Assembly: GCF_003573695.1 (NCBI RefSeq)
Contig: NC_039358.1
Location: forward strand, 99,076,117-99,140,116
Direction: 5' to 3'
DNA from: Papaver somniferum
Taxonomy: Eukaryota > Streptophyta > Magnoliopsida > Ranunculales > Papaveraceae
DNA: 64,000 nucleotides
Of the stretch, positions 34,532 through 44,973 are shown piece after piece (positions within the stretch are counted from its first letter, which is position 1; every line of letters starts with the position of its first letter). The position numbers were made by a program, and so were the translations under genes. The notes under the pieces were generated by a model. The model searched no databases. It had not been told where the DNA came from and saw only the letters and a program-made list of their open reading frames with translations.

Positions 34532-36119
34532 GGTAGGTCTTTAAACAAGCCTACAATAAACTGCAAGTGCACAATGCCTTATTGTGTATAGTGCAAATAC
34601 AGGTCGATCTACAGGGACGTGTGTAGAGCTGATTCTATGGTCTTACTACAACTGACATCTAACAAGGAGTAATCAAAAAGGGGGTTGTTTTTGCGTCGAT
34701 ACGACAAAGATTGATGATTATACTAAAGCAACAACTGTAAAACAAATACAAAGATAACTATGGTGTCGAATCCACCACCTAAATGCGTAGAATTTCTTAA
34801 TTCGATATACTAGTTCTCATTTAATCAAGGAGCTATAGAAGTTCTAGCCTCAAACTACCTTGAAGAAGTGATAAATCACTTGCACAAATGGATGAATTAG
34901 CCTCAAGCTAAAAATCTGTCAAACCCAAGCATTGGTTGTCTTGTTACGGCACAACCAATCAAAGACTGAATTATAAGTGTCAATTCCTAGCATTACCTAT
35001 CTGTTTAAGGCATAGGTAATCACAAATTGAACTAAATCAGTTTACAAAACTTGAATACACATCAAAGAATTGATCAAACTACCAAGGATGCATGACATAC
35101 AAGGTGAGAGTAAATTCATATGAATTCAGAGATTAAATCATGCTTTTCAATATAAATTCATGGAGAAAAAGTAGAACCAAATCAAGCAATTCTTATTATT
35201 TAGGGATTTCATCTCAACCCTAGTTAGAAAAGAAAACTAAAACATGGAGAAACTGAAACTAAACCTAAATTATAACTAAAGCTTGGTGCACCGGCTACTC
35301 CGGGCATGCCTTTTACATCACAAACCCATCTCTATTTATACACAAATTTCCCCCAAATGTCAATAATAAACAACTGTAAAATTAAGTACAAAAGTTTTGA
35401 TGCTTGCTAGTTGTTTGACATCAATTGAACCACTCCAGTCTTGATTTCTCATTGTCTTCGGTATGGTGTTGTAGTGAACACTTTGATTTGTCTCAAACTC
35501 CAACAATTGATTTAACACTTCATGCCCATACTTCTAACAACAAACAAATCAGAGCCATACTCTATAGATTAGGTGTAGCAATTTGAATGATAGCTCAGAT
35601 TGATTACAAGAGGGGGTGGGTGAGAAACAAAGAGTTGAGGTAGGTTTGTAGGAGCCGTGTGAAATTGGAGAAGAAATCTGGGCTGCAGTAAGACGATGGT
35701 TATGAGAGATTGAAAAGAAACTTTGCATCTGGTCTTGGAAATGACGATGAAAGCTACCAAGGGCATGTTTGGGTGTGTTTCTTAGCTTAGGTATGAAGTT
35801 TTAACTTGTTTCCTCATTTTCCAAACATGAATGAAGCTCATTATTTGGTATCTTCTTTGATATGAGTTGGTCCTATAGTCCACATGTGAACTCCACTGTT
35901 GCACTCTAACCTCCGGTCATCTGCTCACTTATGAAACTCCCCATATTCATCAATCCTACAAAACTAACACAAAGTATCAATATTTACAAAAAGAAAAATA
36001 TTATTGATGCCTCAAGATGCAAAATACATAATTTCACTTAAAATGGGACATTAAAGCACTTGAGATGTGATAAAAGATAACAAAATAACCTAGAAATGTA
36101 TATTATTAGGCACCGATCA
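34532..36119 (-). repeat. E3 5' LTR (LTR B, 1588 bp), shared with a second copy
   Basis: It matches 9684-11277 end to end. To its left lies a PBS and to its right a PPT complement (CACCCCCAAACC), so it serves as 5' LTR of E3 and also as 3' LTR of the partial copy on the right. Confidence 0.85.
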
Positions 36120-37307
36120 CACCCCCAAACCTGAATTTTGCTCGACCTCGAGTAAACGGAAAAAAGAAAATCCTACCTACACCACTATCGCTGGTCACTT
36201 GATTGCATTTAGCAAATGCAAAAATCCTTTTAAACCACTAAGTGTCCCTAGTTGACGAGTTGAAGTATCGTGAGGGTTTGCTTAAAACATACCCACAAAT
36301 TTCTAGGTCAAAAGAGAGCTCACCTTGTATGATGTGTGACACCTTCATTTCAGTTTAAGCTCACAACAAAATGGATCTGTCAATCTAGCTTTCAAAGGCA
36401 CAATTCTAACACTGGAACAACTAAGGACAAGTGATAAGAGTGTAAAGTGTATCTACACATGTATAGAGAATGATCAGAAGTTATGACTGTCAATTACCAA
36501 GAGATAGTTTTTAGCCAAGAACCAAATTCAAAGCCAAGCTAGTTGTCCGGATTTACGAGAATTGTGAATGTTCACCTAAGAAGAAGAGAACGAACAATTG
36601 AGACTCTTTATTTTTACATTGAATACTCTCTTATTTTGAGGCAAGAGAGAAACATTGACTATAACATTTGAAACAGAACATAATATGGAACGAACAATTG
36701 GTACTCTTTATCTTTATTTTTGTATTTTTCTGAATTTTTTGTTTTTTATTTCTTTTTCTTTCTCTTTGTTTTTCATTTTCTTTTCTGTTTTTTTTTTCAA
36801 CAGATGAACAAGAAGAGAACAAGGATATCACAGTAACACTTTTGACTTATGAACAAAAAGAAAAATTACATTGACAATTAGCAAGAGGTAGCCCTTTTCG
36901 ATGTACCCGGTCAAATTCAATGGTTGCTTTTCTTAATGTATCCTCCAACTTCTATCCCGTCCAACCAAAGAACAAGTTAGTCAAGTATAATTCAGTATTC
37001 TAAAGTGATTGGCAGTCTACTTAACCGATGAAAATGGTAGATCGTGCATGTGCAAGTTTCTTATCACATGTGAATTATGCTAGAATCAAGTGGTGCCTTG
37101 TCATCTAGATTAAGAATCCTAAGATATTACATATGCAGACACCACAAATCAAGGTAGATGAGCTCAAAATTTTATTCATTTTTTTTAACATGGCAGAGTT
37201 CAGTTTCAATGATACGCACAGTGACAGACAAGGTATTTATTCTTCACCCCCAAACCTAAACTAAACATTGTCCTCCATGATTCAAAAGATGAACAAAATT
37301 ATACTAC

Positions 37308-39458
37308 TGTTTATGGGTGAAAACTATTCCTGTCGAATTTGGTAATTTGGGGTGTGTGGATGAAGAATGAATCTAAACCCTAAACAAATGCACTGCACGG
37401 GAGTGCTTTGTGATTCGAGAAATCAATCTGTACAATTCTGGCCTAAACCAAGAAATGGTCGTTCCAGACTTGCTTCGGTCATAAAGTGAAGGAGATGGGG
37501 TTGATCTTAGGGAGGGAAGCGAAGAAGGTGTTGAGATTGTGAAGGTGTTAGCTGTGTATGACTTGTATCAGAAAGCTGAACTGGCTTACAGAATGTAAGC
37601 TATCAGTTCTGGTGTTTGGATACGGTTGTATCAACACTTGCTTCTGTTGTCTTGTCTTGTTTGAAAATAGGGAGGAAAACCTAATATACAAGTCATTGAG
37701 CCTAACCCACGTCTTTCATGGGAAGTGGAGAAAGTGGAGTGATGGAGTAGTGGAGTTGCGTGTGTTAGTGTTACACGATCAGTCTTGCCCACTTCTCCCA
37801 TCATCACTAACCGTCCATAACTTCCTGACACGTTCTTGTGACGGCGCGTTGTGCGCTGCACGCTGTAAACCACCAGACCAATACCCCAGTATGTATCCCC
37901 TAGTTTGTGACATGATTTATGTCTCGATTGTGTGGATCGTGGGACCCACAGGAAGTAGCATGAAATGCTAGGTTAAATAACTAAGCTATTTGGGAATTTG
38001 ATACTTGTAAAATATCACGTGAATTCTATGCATTGAATATATTTAGCATGAGTGAAGCATCGCTGTTTTAAGGCTTAATGGAGTAAGTCACGATTAAGCG
38101 TCTTAAAATAGATGCATGTCTAGCCATCTTCAAGTGATCGTTTGGGGTTGTATAGGTAAGTCCTGACTTGGCCGATCACTTGGTGTGGTAGAGTGACGGA
38201 TGGTAATCACCACGACACCTCATTGACCAGTTAACTCCTGATTAGGGTTGTATAACCAAGCAGGTGAAGTTGAACGGACGAGATGATCTTTGAGACAATC
38301 ATCTGCGACCGTTAATGGAATTAAGGTTTATGAAGAGGTGCGCAAGCATCACTCTTCAGCTTGATCGAATCCAAGCTTGAGACACGATTTTGGCAAGGCC
38401 GATCATGCATGCGTGTAGTCGGCATGTTGGTGTACATGGCCATACCTCATTGTCCCGTGAAAGTATGATATAAGCCACTCGATTTGTCCGGTGAAGAGGA
38501 GTGGTTAAGATCAATTTGCAATTGGGAGGTGTGACCACGCCTAGTTTGGGCGTGCGAATCAAGGCAACCAGGCATGATATGCCTTGGCCGATCGGATGTG
38601 GAGATAGATGGGACCACGGTGATCATGTTGATGCGCACCGGACCTGCCTAGTCTATTCCTGGACCCTTCATTCGTGCAGGAGAAAATGGACGCTCGTGAT
38701 GTTCAAACCCTAATTAGGGTTTCACCGGCCGTGCGACATACCTTGTTTGGGCGCACGAACTGGAACGACCAACTATAGTTGGTCCTGACCGATCGGTCAT
38801 GTATGTAGGCGGGCCCACGGAGATTGTGTTGACATGCTCTGGTCCCTTTGAATCTACATCTACACCCTCCATCTATGCCTGCGAAGATGGATGGTTGAGA
38901 CAGCTTTGCGACACATGTAATGTGCCGCAGACCCTAAATTAGGGTTTCTCGTCCGCGCTGCTTTGGCTGGACGATTTGGCAAGCCATGCTACCCTTTTGG
39001 GGAGGCCGACCATGCGGGGCCCGCATTGGGTAGGTGGTGAATACTCCAATACTTTCCTGGGGGTTATGGATCTGATCTAAGCCATCATATCATGCTGGTG
39101 AAGTTGGATGGTCGTGATCGTTTCTGAGACTGATACGAACAGTCCAGAAGCTCGATCGGGCTAGTATAACACTCCGAGAGTTATAGCATGTACGGGTATT
39201 TCGTACATGCCTCCTTATTTAATGCTTGGAGATTCGTGTTGCTCTGCTGAGAGCGATCACTCAGTCGTCATGACGCACCAATAATGAGAATAGACTAGTA
39301 CAGGAAATACAAGGCTGGTCATGCATTAATTGGTAATGCTATAAGTTTATAGTGAAGAAGTATTCTCCACTTTATCAGTGGTTTTATCCTTTGCAGGATG
39401 TTAGCGCATAGTTTTGGCTTTTACAATTATAGCCTTAAATGAAAATCCACCATCAACA
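37308..39458 (-). repeat. E2 3' LTR (2151 bp)
   Basis: Direct copy of 44974-47132. Short plus and minus frames (37558-37971, 38356-38713) are matched in the other LTR and have no protein features. Telomere-like AAACCCTAATTAGGGTTT palindromes lie near 38706 and 38930. Confidence 0.85.
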
Positions 39459-39473
39459 TTAAGTCACCTGCCT
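39459..39473 (-). promoter_or_regulatory. E2 polypurine tract, one base altered
   Basis: Minus strand AGGCAGGTGACTTAA before the LTR start TGTTGATGG; E1 has AGCAGGGGACTTAA. The T in the G run weakens the tract. Confidence 0.6.
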
Positions 39474-39714
39474 AGCACATAGTGGTTACTGTGGGGTAGG
39501 CATGAGATGGTGACATACATATGTGAGAAAGACAGGATAAAGGAAGCTTACCCGGAATAATTTTGACCGACCGCTAGTAATTGTTCATGTAAACACCGTC
39601 GTGCAAGCATGGAATCCTTTGGTGGGACCGGTTTCCTTCCTTGAGTGTTTGAATCAAAAGAAGAATCCAAAAAGAGGGATCCTTTTTTTATTGGGATTCT
39701 TCCAATTTTTTGTC

Positions 39715-39722
39715 TATAAAAG
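39715..39722 (+). promoter_or_regulatory. TATA box of the E2 antisense PMD gene
   Basis: TATAAAAG on the plus strand, followed after about 30 bases by a pyrimidine-rich leader and a GC-rich stretch (CGCCGCCGCC, CGTCGTCGTC) that looks like a 5' UTR exon ending CGTCCGCA before the donor GTAAGG at 39852. It opposes the LTR promoter of E2. Confidence 0.6.
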
Positions 39723-39851
39723 GGATCGACCCCTTTTTTCTTTTCTCACGATTTTGTTTTTTTGTTGTGTCCAGCTCCCGTCCGTGATCTTAACGCCGCC
39801 GCCAACATTATCGTCGGAGCTTGCCGTCGTCGTCGCGGCCGTCCGTCCGCA

Positions 39852-40739
39852 GTAAGGTACTTTTTCCGTTTTTTTTAAGGAAAAATCTTAATTTCTTAGG
39901 TAAAAACCCTTTGGCAAGATATATCATGATTAGTTCTTCCACCGAAATTGATAGCAAAAACCGCCGATATTTGTTAGGATTGCTTAACGCGTCATGAATC
40001 CATGAATATATTGTTTTTGCTTCTTTTCTTCCATTGTTGCATGCAAAGCCTAGATTTTAGGTTATGTATTGAAAAACCTTTCCCTTGAATTTCGTAGACA
40101 CGACCCCCATGAACAAAGTGAAACCGTGTTATGATGTGTGCGAATGAGTGCGGACCCACCATATGCGCTCGATTGAACGTGGATGATGTGCTTGGACTGA
40201 AACCGATCATGCACCTATTATATTATACAGGCCTTATGTCCTGATTAATACCGGCCTTTGTGACTTGATCAATACCGGACTTGAAACTTGAGCAATACCA
40301 GCCTTGTGACTTGATCAATACCAGACTTGAAACTTGAGCAATACCAGCCTTGTGACTTGATCAATACCAGACTTGAAACTTGAGCAATACCAACCTTGTG
40401 ACTTCGTCCTTTGCTGACGTGGCCCAATACCAGACTGGTGACCTTGACCGACCCTGAGTAATACGGATTTGACATGACCCAATACCAGCCTATTAACATG
40501 ATATCGATCTTTCTTGCGTGACCCGATACCTGCTCGACTACGTGATATCAACCTCATTTGGGGGTATTAGCCCTGGCTTTGTAGAATTGACCAACGGTTT
40601 CATTTGTTGACGTGGCTCAATACCGGTGTTTGGACCCAATACCAGCTTTGTGTACTCCAACGTGAATGTGTGTTTTTTCGTGTGTGACTACACATCTCAT
40701 GCGTTTTTATACAAGCACTGACTCTCTCGTCTTTTGTAG
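39852..40739 (+). other. Predicted 5' UTR intron of the E2 PMD gene
   Basis: Donor GTAAGG at 39852, acceptor TCTTTTGTAG ending at 40739, one base before the ATG at 40741. The intron includes a 46-bp tandem repeat. It is a signal-based model; no transcript is seen. Confidence 0.55.
40258..40410 (+). repeat. 46-bp tandem repeat in E2, about 3.3 copies
   Basis: The unit TTGTGACTTGATCAATACCA plus GACTTGAAACTTGAGCAATA recurs at 40257, 40303 and 40349, with decayed pieces (CAATACCAG) on to about 40640. It lies in the sense-strand 3' region of E2 and in the UTR intron of the antisense gene. Confidence 0.8.
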
Positions 40740-40740
40740 G

Positions 40741-43443
40741 ATGAACAAAAAGACTCCTGTTGAAATGCCTTCTAAAGATAATACTGGTGCCAAGTCAGGG
40801 AGTGTTAACAACTTCAAAGATATGCCGAACATAGATGATGAGTTGTTCACTGTGCCTTTTCCGAATATTAGGAAACATCTTAGTCACAAGATAGTCCTGC
40901 TCTCTGGTTCAGAAAATATGGAAGTTGATCCATCCTCTTCTTCAGCACTTGTGATGAGGTTCTGTCTTCGGAGAAATGAATATCCGCCTTCACCTATTGA
41001 CTTCAAGATTTGTCACACTCTGCTGGTCTCTTACGAAGGATGGATGAGACGCATGCTGAGTAATAAAAAATATTAAGGCTAATTTAGTTAAGGCGCAAAT
41101 CCTTGATGCGGTCATGGCGTCCGCCACTTTTCAAATTAAGAAAGATGTTGCAGGCTTGATCACTTTCATTTCTTGGTGGCGTCCTTCTACTCATACATCT
41201 ATATGCAGATGGGGAGAGATGACCATTTCTATGGAAAGTGTGGATGCGTTGATGAACCTGCCTGTTGCTGGAAGCTTCTTTTACAAACTTACTGATGCAG
41301 AACGTCGATTTTATAATGCTATACTTCGAAAGGCGGGAGAATTCGATGATCTAGAAAAGGAGAAGAAAGACAAGAAATGCTTTTACACTTGGTGGGTGTC
41401 GGAGTGGTCTCATGTAGACCCGAAACCCGGCCAGGAGTTGGAAGATGAGCTCAGCGTGATTGCATTCCTGTCTTTGTGGTTATCCAAAGACATATTTGAC
41501 GACGGTTCTGGAAGGAAGACCATAAGAGGTGACCTCGTCATGTTTGTTATAAAGCTGGCAAAAGGTGAGGTCCTTCCCCTAGGTTCCTTGTTTCTTGGAT
41601 CACTGTATTCTCATCTGGACGCCTTAGCGACGGACACGCATGCTTCCAATGGTATAAGAAGGTGGAGTCGCATATCCACATTTATTTTCTTCAGGCGTTT
41701 TTGTGGGAACATTTCAAAAGCTATGCTTATGTTCCTGCAACTTCACTCAGCAGTTTGTATGGTGGTTCGAGAATACTTCGTTGGCAGAAGAGACGTCCAA
41801 AAACTGGTGTGAAGCTTGTGGATGTTTTTGACAACGTGTCCTCCATAAATTTTCGTCCATGGTGGCCGATCCACCCTTCCATTGTTCAGCCAAAGACTTT
41901 TGCTACTGTTCTTGATGCTGTGTTGCGTACTGATGCTGAAACCGCGAGTCTTGGGGAACTTATTTACTTGCGAAGCTGCACTCCGGGATATGTTCCGTCT
42001 TTATTTGACGAAGAATTTACCGTGACTCCGTACAATATTGACAGGGCTGCTCGGCAAATGGGATTTGACCAGGGTGTTCCATTTCTTCGTCCGTCGAAGG
42101 CTCCAAAAGAACTTTTCCCAGATATTCTTAATGCTGACACATTTTCGTCAGTACAGAGCCTTCCTTTCTTTCCTATCGGAAGAAATACGACGATAACTAG
42201 CAAGTATAAGGAATTTTGGAGGGAGCAATTGTTAACCTTCCAGAAATTCTCGGAGGAGGTTGTGACAGAATCCCGCGGCGAGCCATCTTCTGACGTCTTG
42301 AAGGATCATATTCGATTGAAACCAATCTCAGGTAAACGAACCAGAGCTGACGACTGCAGTCCCCAAGCAGGAGTGCGGTCTAAGAAGCAGGCATGTGGCT
42401 CGGTGATCCTCAATTCCTCCAATATGCAGGTATTTAAATTTCTTTCTGTCGATTCCTTCATTTTTCCAGAGTAATTTCTTCTAAGAGTGATCCTTGCTTG
42501 AAATCAGGAAATTCCGAAAGAGAATGTTTTCACAAAATTGGCGCGCATTCAGAACGAGAAGTCTGGTAACGCTGATCTTCGTGAGAAGTTTGGCGATATT
42601 GACCTTTGTGCTGGGAAGTCTGGTGATACAGGTGAGATGTCTGGTGATACCGGTCCTTTTCCAGATGACAGAGATGACGCAAGTTCGACTGGACGGAGTG
42701 CTTCCCCGAGTGGTAATCTTAGTGAGCTTGTAGACGAGTTCGTGATGAAAATCATCACTCAGAGTGAAGTAGACATCCGGAAGAATGCGGTAGAAGAAAC
42801 GTCTGCTATCGTTACTGTCGAGGAGACTCCCCTTAAAGATCTTCTTGAGCCGGTCCCCATTGATAAGGCAGCCATGGTGACTTTTTCTGAAATGCCTCTT
42901 GCAGCTGACAAGGTTTCTGATGAAGCATTGGCAAGGAAACCTGTTATTCCCGGGGTTATCTTCGATCCTCCATTTGATGTCCCTCGTGCAGGTCATGTGT
43001 TGGTTGGGGGGTTCAGTGTGCCGGCTCAGTTTGAGGAGTTGTACACGGCGATATGGAAGACGCACAGCCACATTGCTACCACCACGAAGCTCAAAAGTCG
43101 CCTTGCATTAGTCAATCGCGTCCAAGAAGCTTTATTCTCCATTCAAGGGATGAGCGTCACGACTGGTCACGCCGTTTCTGAGGAGATGATCGAAGACTGG
43201 AAGTCCCATTGAGATGTGTTTGTCCAGTATGACTTTAACACTCCTTGGTTCTTCAAAGGGTTTTCCGAAATCCAGGAGCTTCAGAAATCGCAAGGTGAAT
43301 TTCCCTCCACAGCATGCGTTGCTCGCCAGGAAGAAGAGGTTTAGAGGTTGTCTAAGGAGTTGAAGCTGAAACAGGACGCGCTCCAGAAGATGAAAGCTTC
43401 TCTTGCTCATAAATACGAGTTGCTGTTGAAGGACTTTCCTTGA
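40741..43443 (+). pseudogene. Plant mobile domain (PMD) gene antisense to E2 gag
   Basis: ATG at 40741 (MNKKTPVEMPSKDNTG). Two exons: 40741-42429 and 42508-43443, with a GT-AG intron that keeps the frame (NMQ / EIPKENVF). The PMD signature includes SYEGWMRRMLSNK, WWRPSTHTSICRWGEMTISM, VDALMNLPVAGSFF, IAFLSLWLSKDIF, GSLFLGSLYSHLDAL and AFLWEHFKSYAYVP. The C-terminal exon is Ser/Thr/Asp-rich and ends in a coiled coil (ELKLKQDALQKMKASLAHKY). Defects: one extra A in an A-run near 41064-41070, a frame break near 41630-41650, TGA at 43210-43212 (CGA expected) and a TAG near 43342 (CAG expected). About 870 codons. PMD proteins are nuclear and linked to silencing in plants; what a retrotransposon gains from one is unknown. 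Antisense PMD ORFs are, as I recall, reported in Tat-lineage elements. Confidence 0.85.
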
Positions 43444-43866
43444 AGGATTCGTGCTGCCTACTTGCTTTCTTTCTTTAGATGTTTTTGAGTGATTGTGAGG
43501 ATTTCCTTTCACAATTTGATTTTAGGTTTTGAACTAATAGGTGGTTGAATTGGTTTATTTTGAGATAGTTTTGTGAATGACTTTTCTGAAAGAGATTTAT
43601 TCTAAATGGAATTTATATCTTGGTTATGAATGATAGCACATGTCATATGAAATTGCAAATATCATAAGAAAAGGGAAGTATGAAAGGGAAACAAACATGG
43701 TGTTTGGTTATCAAATCTCTTTCTCATGCGTGGGATGTCAAGTCCCCAGTAAATTCTAAAACTATCTTTCTTGTAAAATTTTTTGATAGAACTTACTTGC
43801 TCTTTGGAGTCTCATTTGTACGAAACTGAATCTTCCCGAGCAACCTCTTCAAGGAAACCGTACGCA
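43444..43866. other. Spacer between convergent PMD and gag genes of E2
   Basis: The two genes point at each other; this 420-base AT-rich spacer must hold both 3' ends. No clear terminator or poly(A) signal was picked out. Confidence 0.5.
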
Positions 43867-44823
43867 TTAATTTCCAGAGAGGGAAGGCAACTCCTCCGAA
43901 TTAAGCTTATCCCGAACAATGCGCTTCAAGGCGTTGCATTCACTGGTAGGGTGATGAAGGAATCAATGATAATGATAATACCTCGGGTCTGTCATTCCTT
44001 GATTAGTCGGCGGATGCCACACAGAAGGCAGTTGCACTTCTCCGTCTCGTACCCATGCCTCCAGCAATTCCAATATCTTCTCCATTGGAAGCGGGAAACG
44101 TGGATATCTTGAGTCTAGCTTCTCTTGCGTTAGTGGACGTCGTGACGTCTCTCTGTGGTTTTGATATGGAGCACGCTTCGGAGATGAAGTTGGTAAACCA
44201 GCATGTGTCATCATATCCGCGGCTCGCTTGACTGGGTGACGGAATGCGGAAGGCATTGTAATATCACTGCTGAGTGAATGAGTTGAATGCTCCCATCCTC
44301 CACACTCACGCGTCCTTTGGTTGATTTCTCCCTCCTCGAGCATTTCTTCACTTGGCTGAAAGGTCGCTGTGGATCAGGAAATTTTCTGAGCTTCGGCAAG
44401 AGTCTTGAGATATAAATCTTCCAGCAAGGCTCCGTAAGCTGCAAGCTCACTTTCTTTATCCGACAGATGTGGCATCCCAGACAAGTCTTTTCTTCTACGG
44501 AGTTGTCCCGAGTCTCTGTCGCCAGCTGGACCATATTGTTCGCCTCTTCTGATTTCCTTGTGGCTACGCGCTCTCTCTGCATCTCTGCTGGTAAAGGCAT
44601 GACTTCTAGATAAGGATTCAACGTTTCTTGCACCGTCTGGGTAAATACTTGCCGAACCTTCTTGTAATTGAGCTGCTATATCATTCAAAAGGCGGAATGT
44701 TTTGCTCTGCCTTCTAGTGATACCAGCTTGATTTTCCAGGACATCCTCCAGCATTCTAGCCACACTTCCCATGATACCTGAATCATCTATGGTTTCCGGA
44801 GAATCTAGCGTGCGAGGATACAT
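43867..44823 (-). pseudogene. E2 gag remnant
   Basis: ATG at 44823 (MYPRTLDSPETIDDSGIMG), about 130 bases after the PBS. The frame stays in phase to a TAA at 43867-43869 but has two in-frame TGA codons, at 44374-44376 and 43963-43965; both fit CGA to TGA changes. The protein is Arg/Glu-rich, then ends with YYHYH, FLHHPTSECNALKRIV, which resembles the C-terminal His/Cys finger segment of plant Gypsy gag. The central capsid core is missing, so gag is internally shortened (about 320 codons). The product would bind RNA and aid packaging. No protease follows; the next gene is the convergent PMD gene. Confidence 0.65.
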
Positions 44824-44954
44824 CGTGAGATGAAGACCGAGATAAAAACCAAAAATGGATAGGTTAATGATTGAATCGGATCCAAGATCTATCCCAAGAT
44901 TGAGAAGGTAGGAATGAATATTGAGCATCCAATTTTGCAACCGAGGGATTAATC

Positions 44955-44973
44955 TCCCACTGTGGTCGCCAAT
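44955..44973 (-). promoter_or_regulatory. E2 primer binding site
   Basis: Minus strand ATTGGCGACCACAGTGGGA, identical to that of E1, directly inside the 5' LTR. Confidence 0.75.

Larger units (their letters stand above)
9684..36119 (-). mobile_element. E3: Gypsy (Athila/Tat-type PBS) element without pol, multiply interrupted
   Basis: LTR copies start TGGTAGGTCTTTAAAC at 9684 and 34532 and end CACCGATCA at 11277 and 36119. To the left of the second copy lies the complement of PBS TGGCGCCGCTGCCGGGAC. To the right of the first lies the complement of PPT GGTTTGGGGGTG. The element therefore reads on the minus strand. Removing the Copia solo LTR (13436-24202 with E5) and the Harbinger (25856-33351) leaves an interior of about 5 kb with a gag-position frame and a 3' frame but no recognisable protease, RT or integrase. 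It sits in the 5' LTR of E1. The interior motif after the right LTR repeats (36120 on), so two E3 copies share this LTR. Confidence 0.8.

Noticed and set aside
38704..38724. Telomere-like AAACCCTAATTAGGGTTT strings (also near 38930, 46380, 46605)
   Set aside because: Single palindromic motifs inside both E2 LTRs, not arrays of the 7-base telomere repeat.
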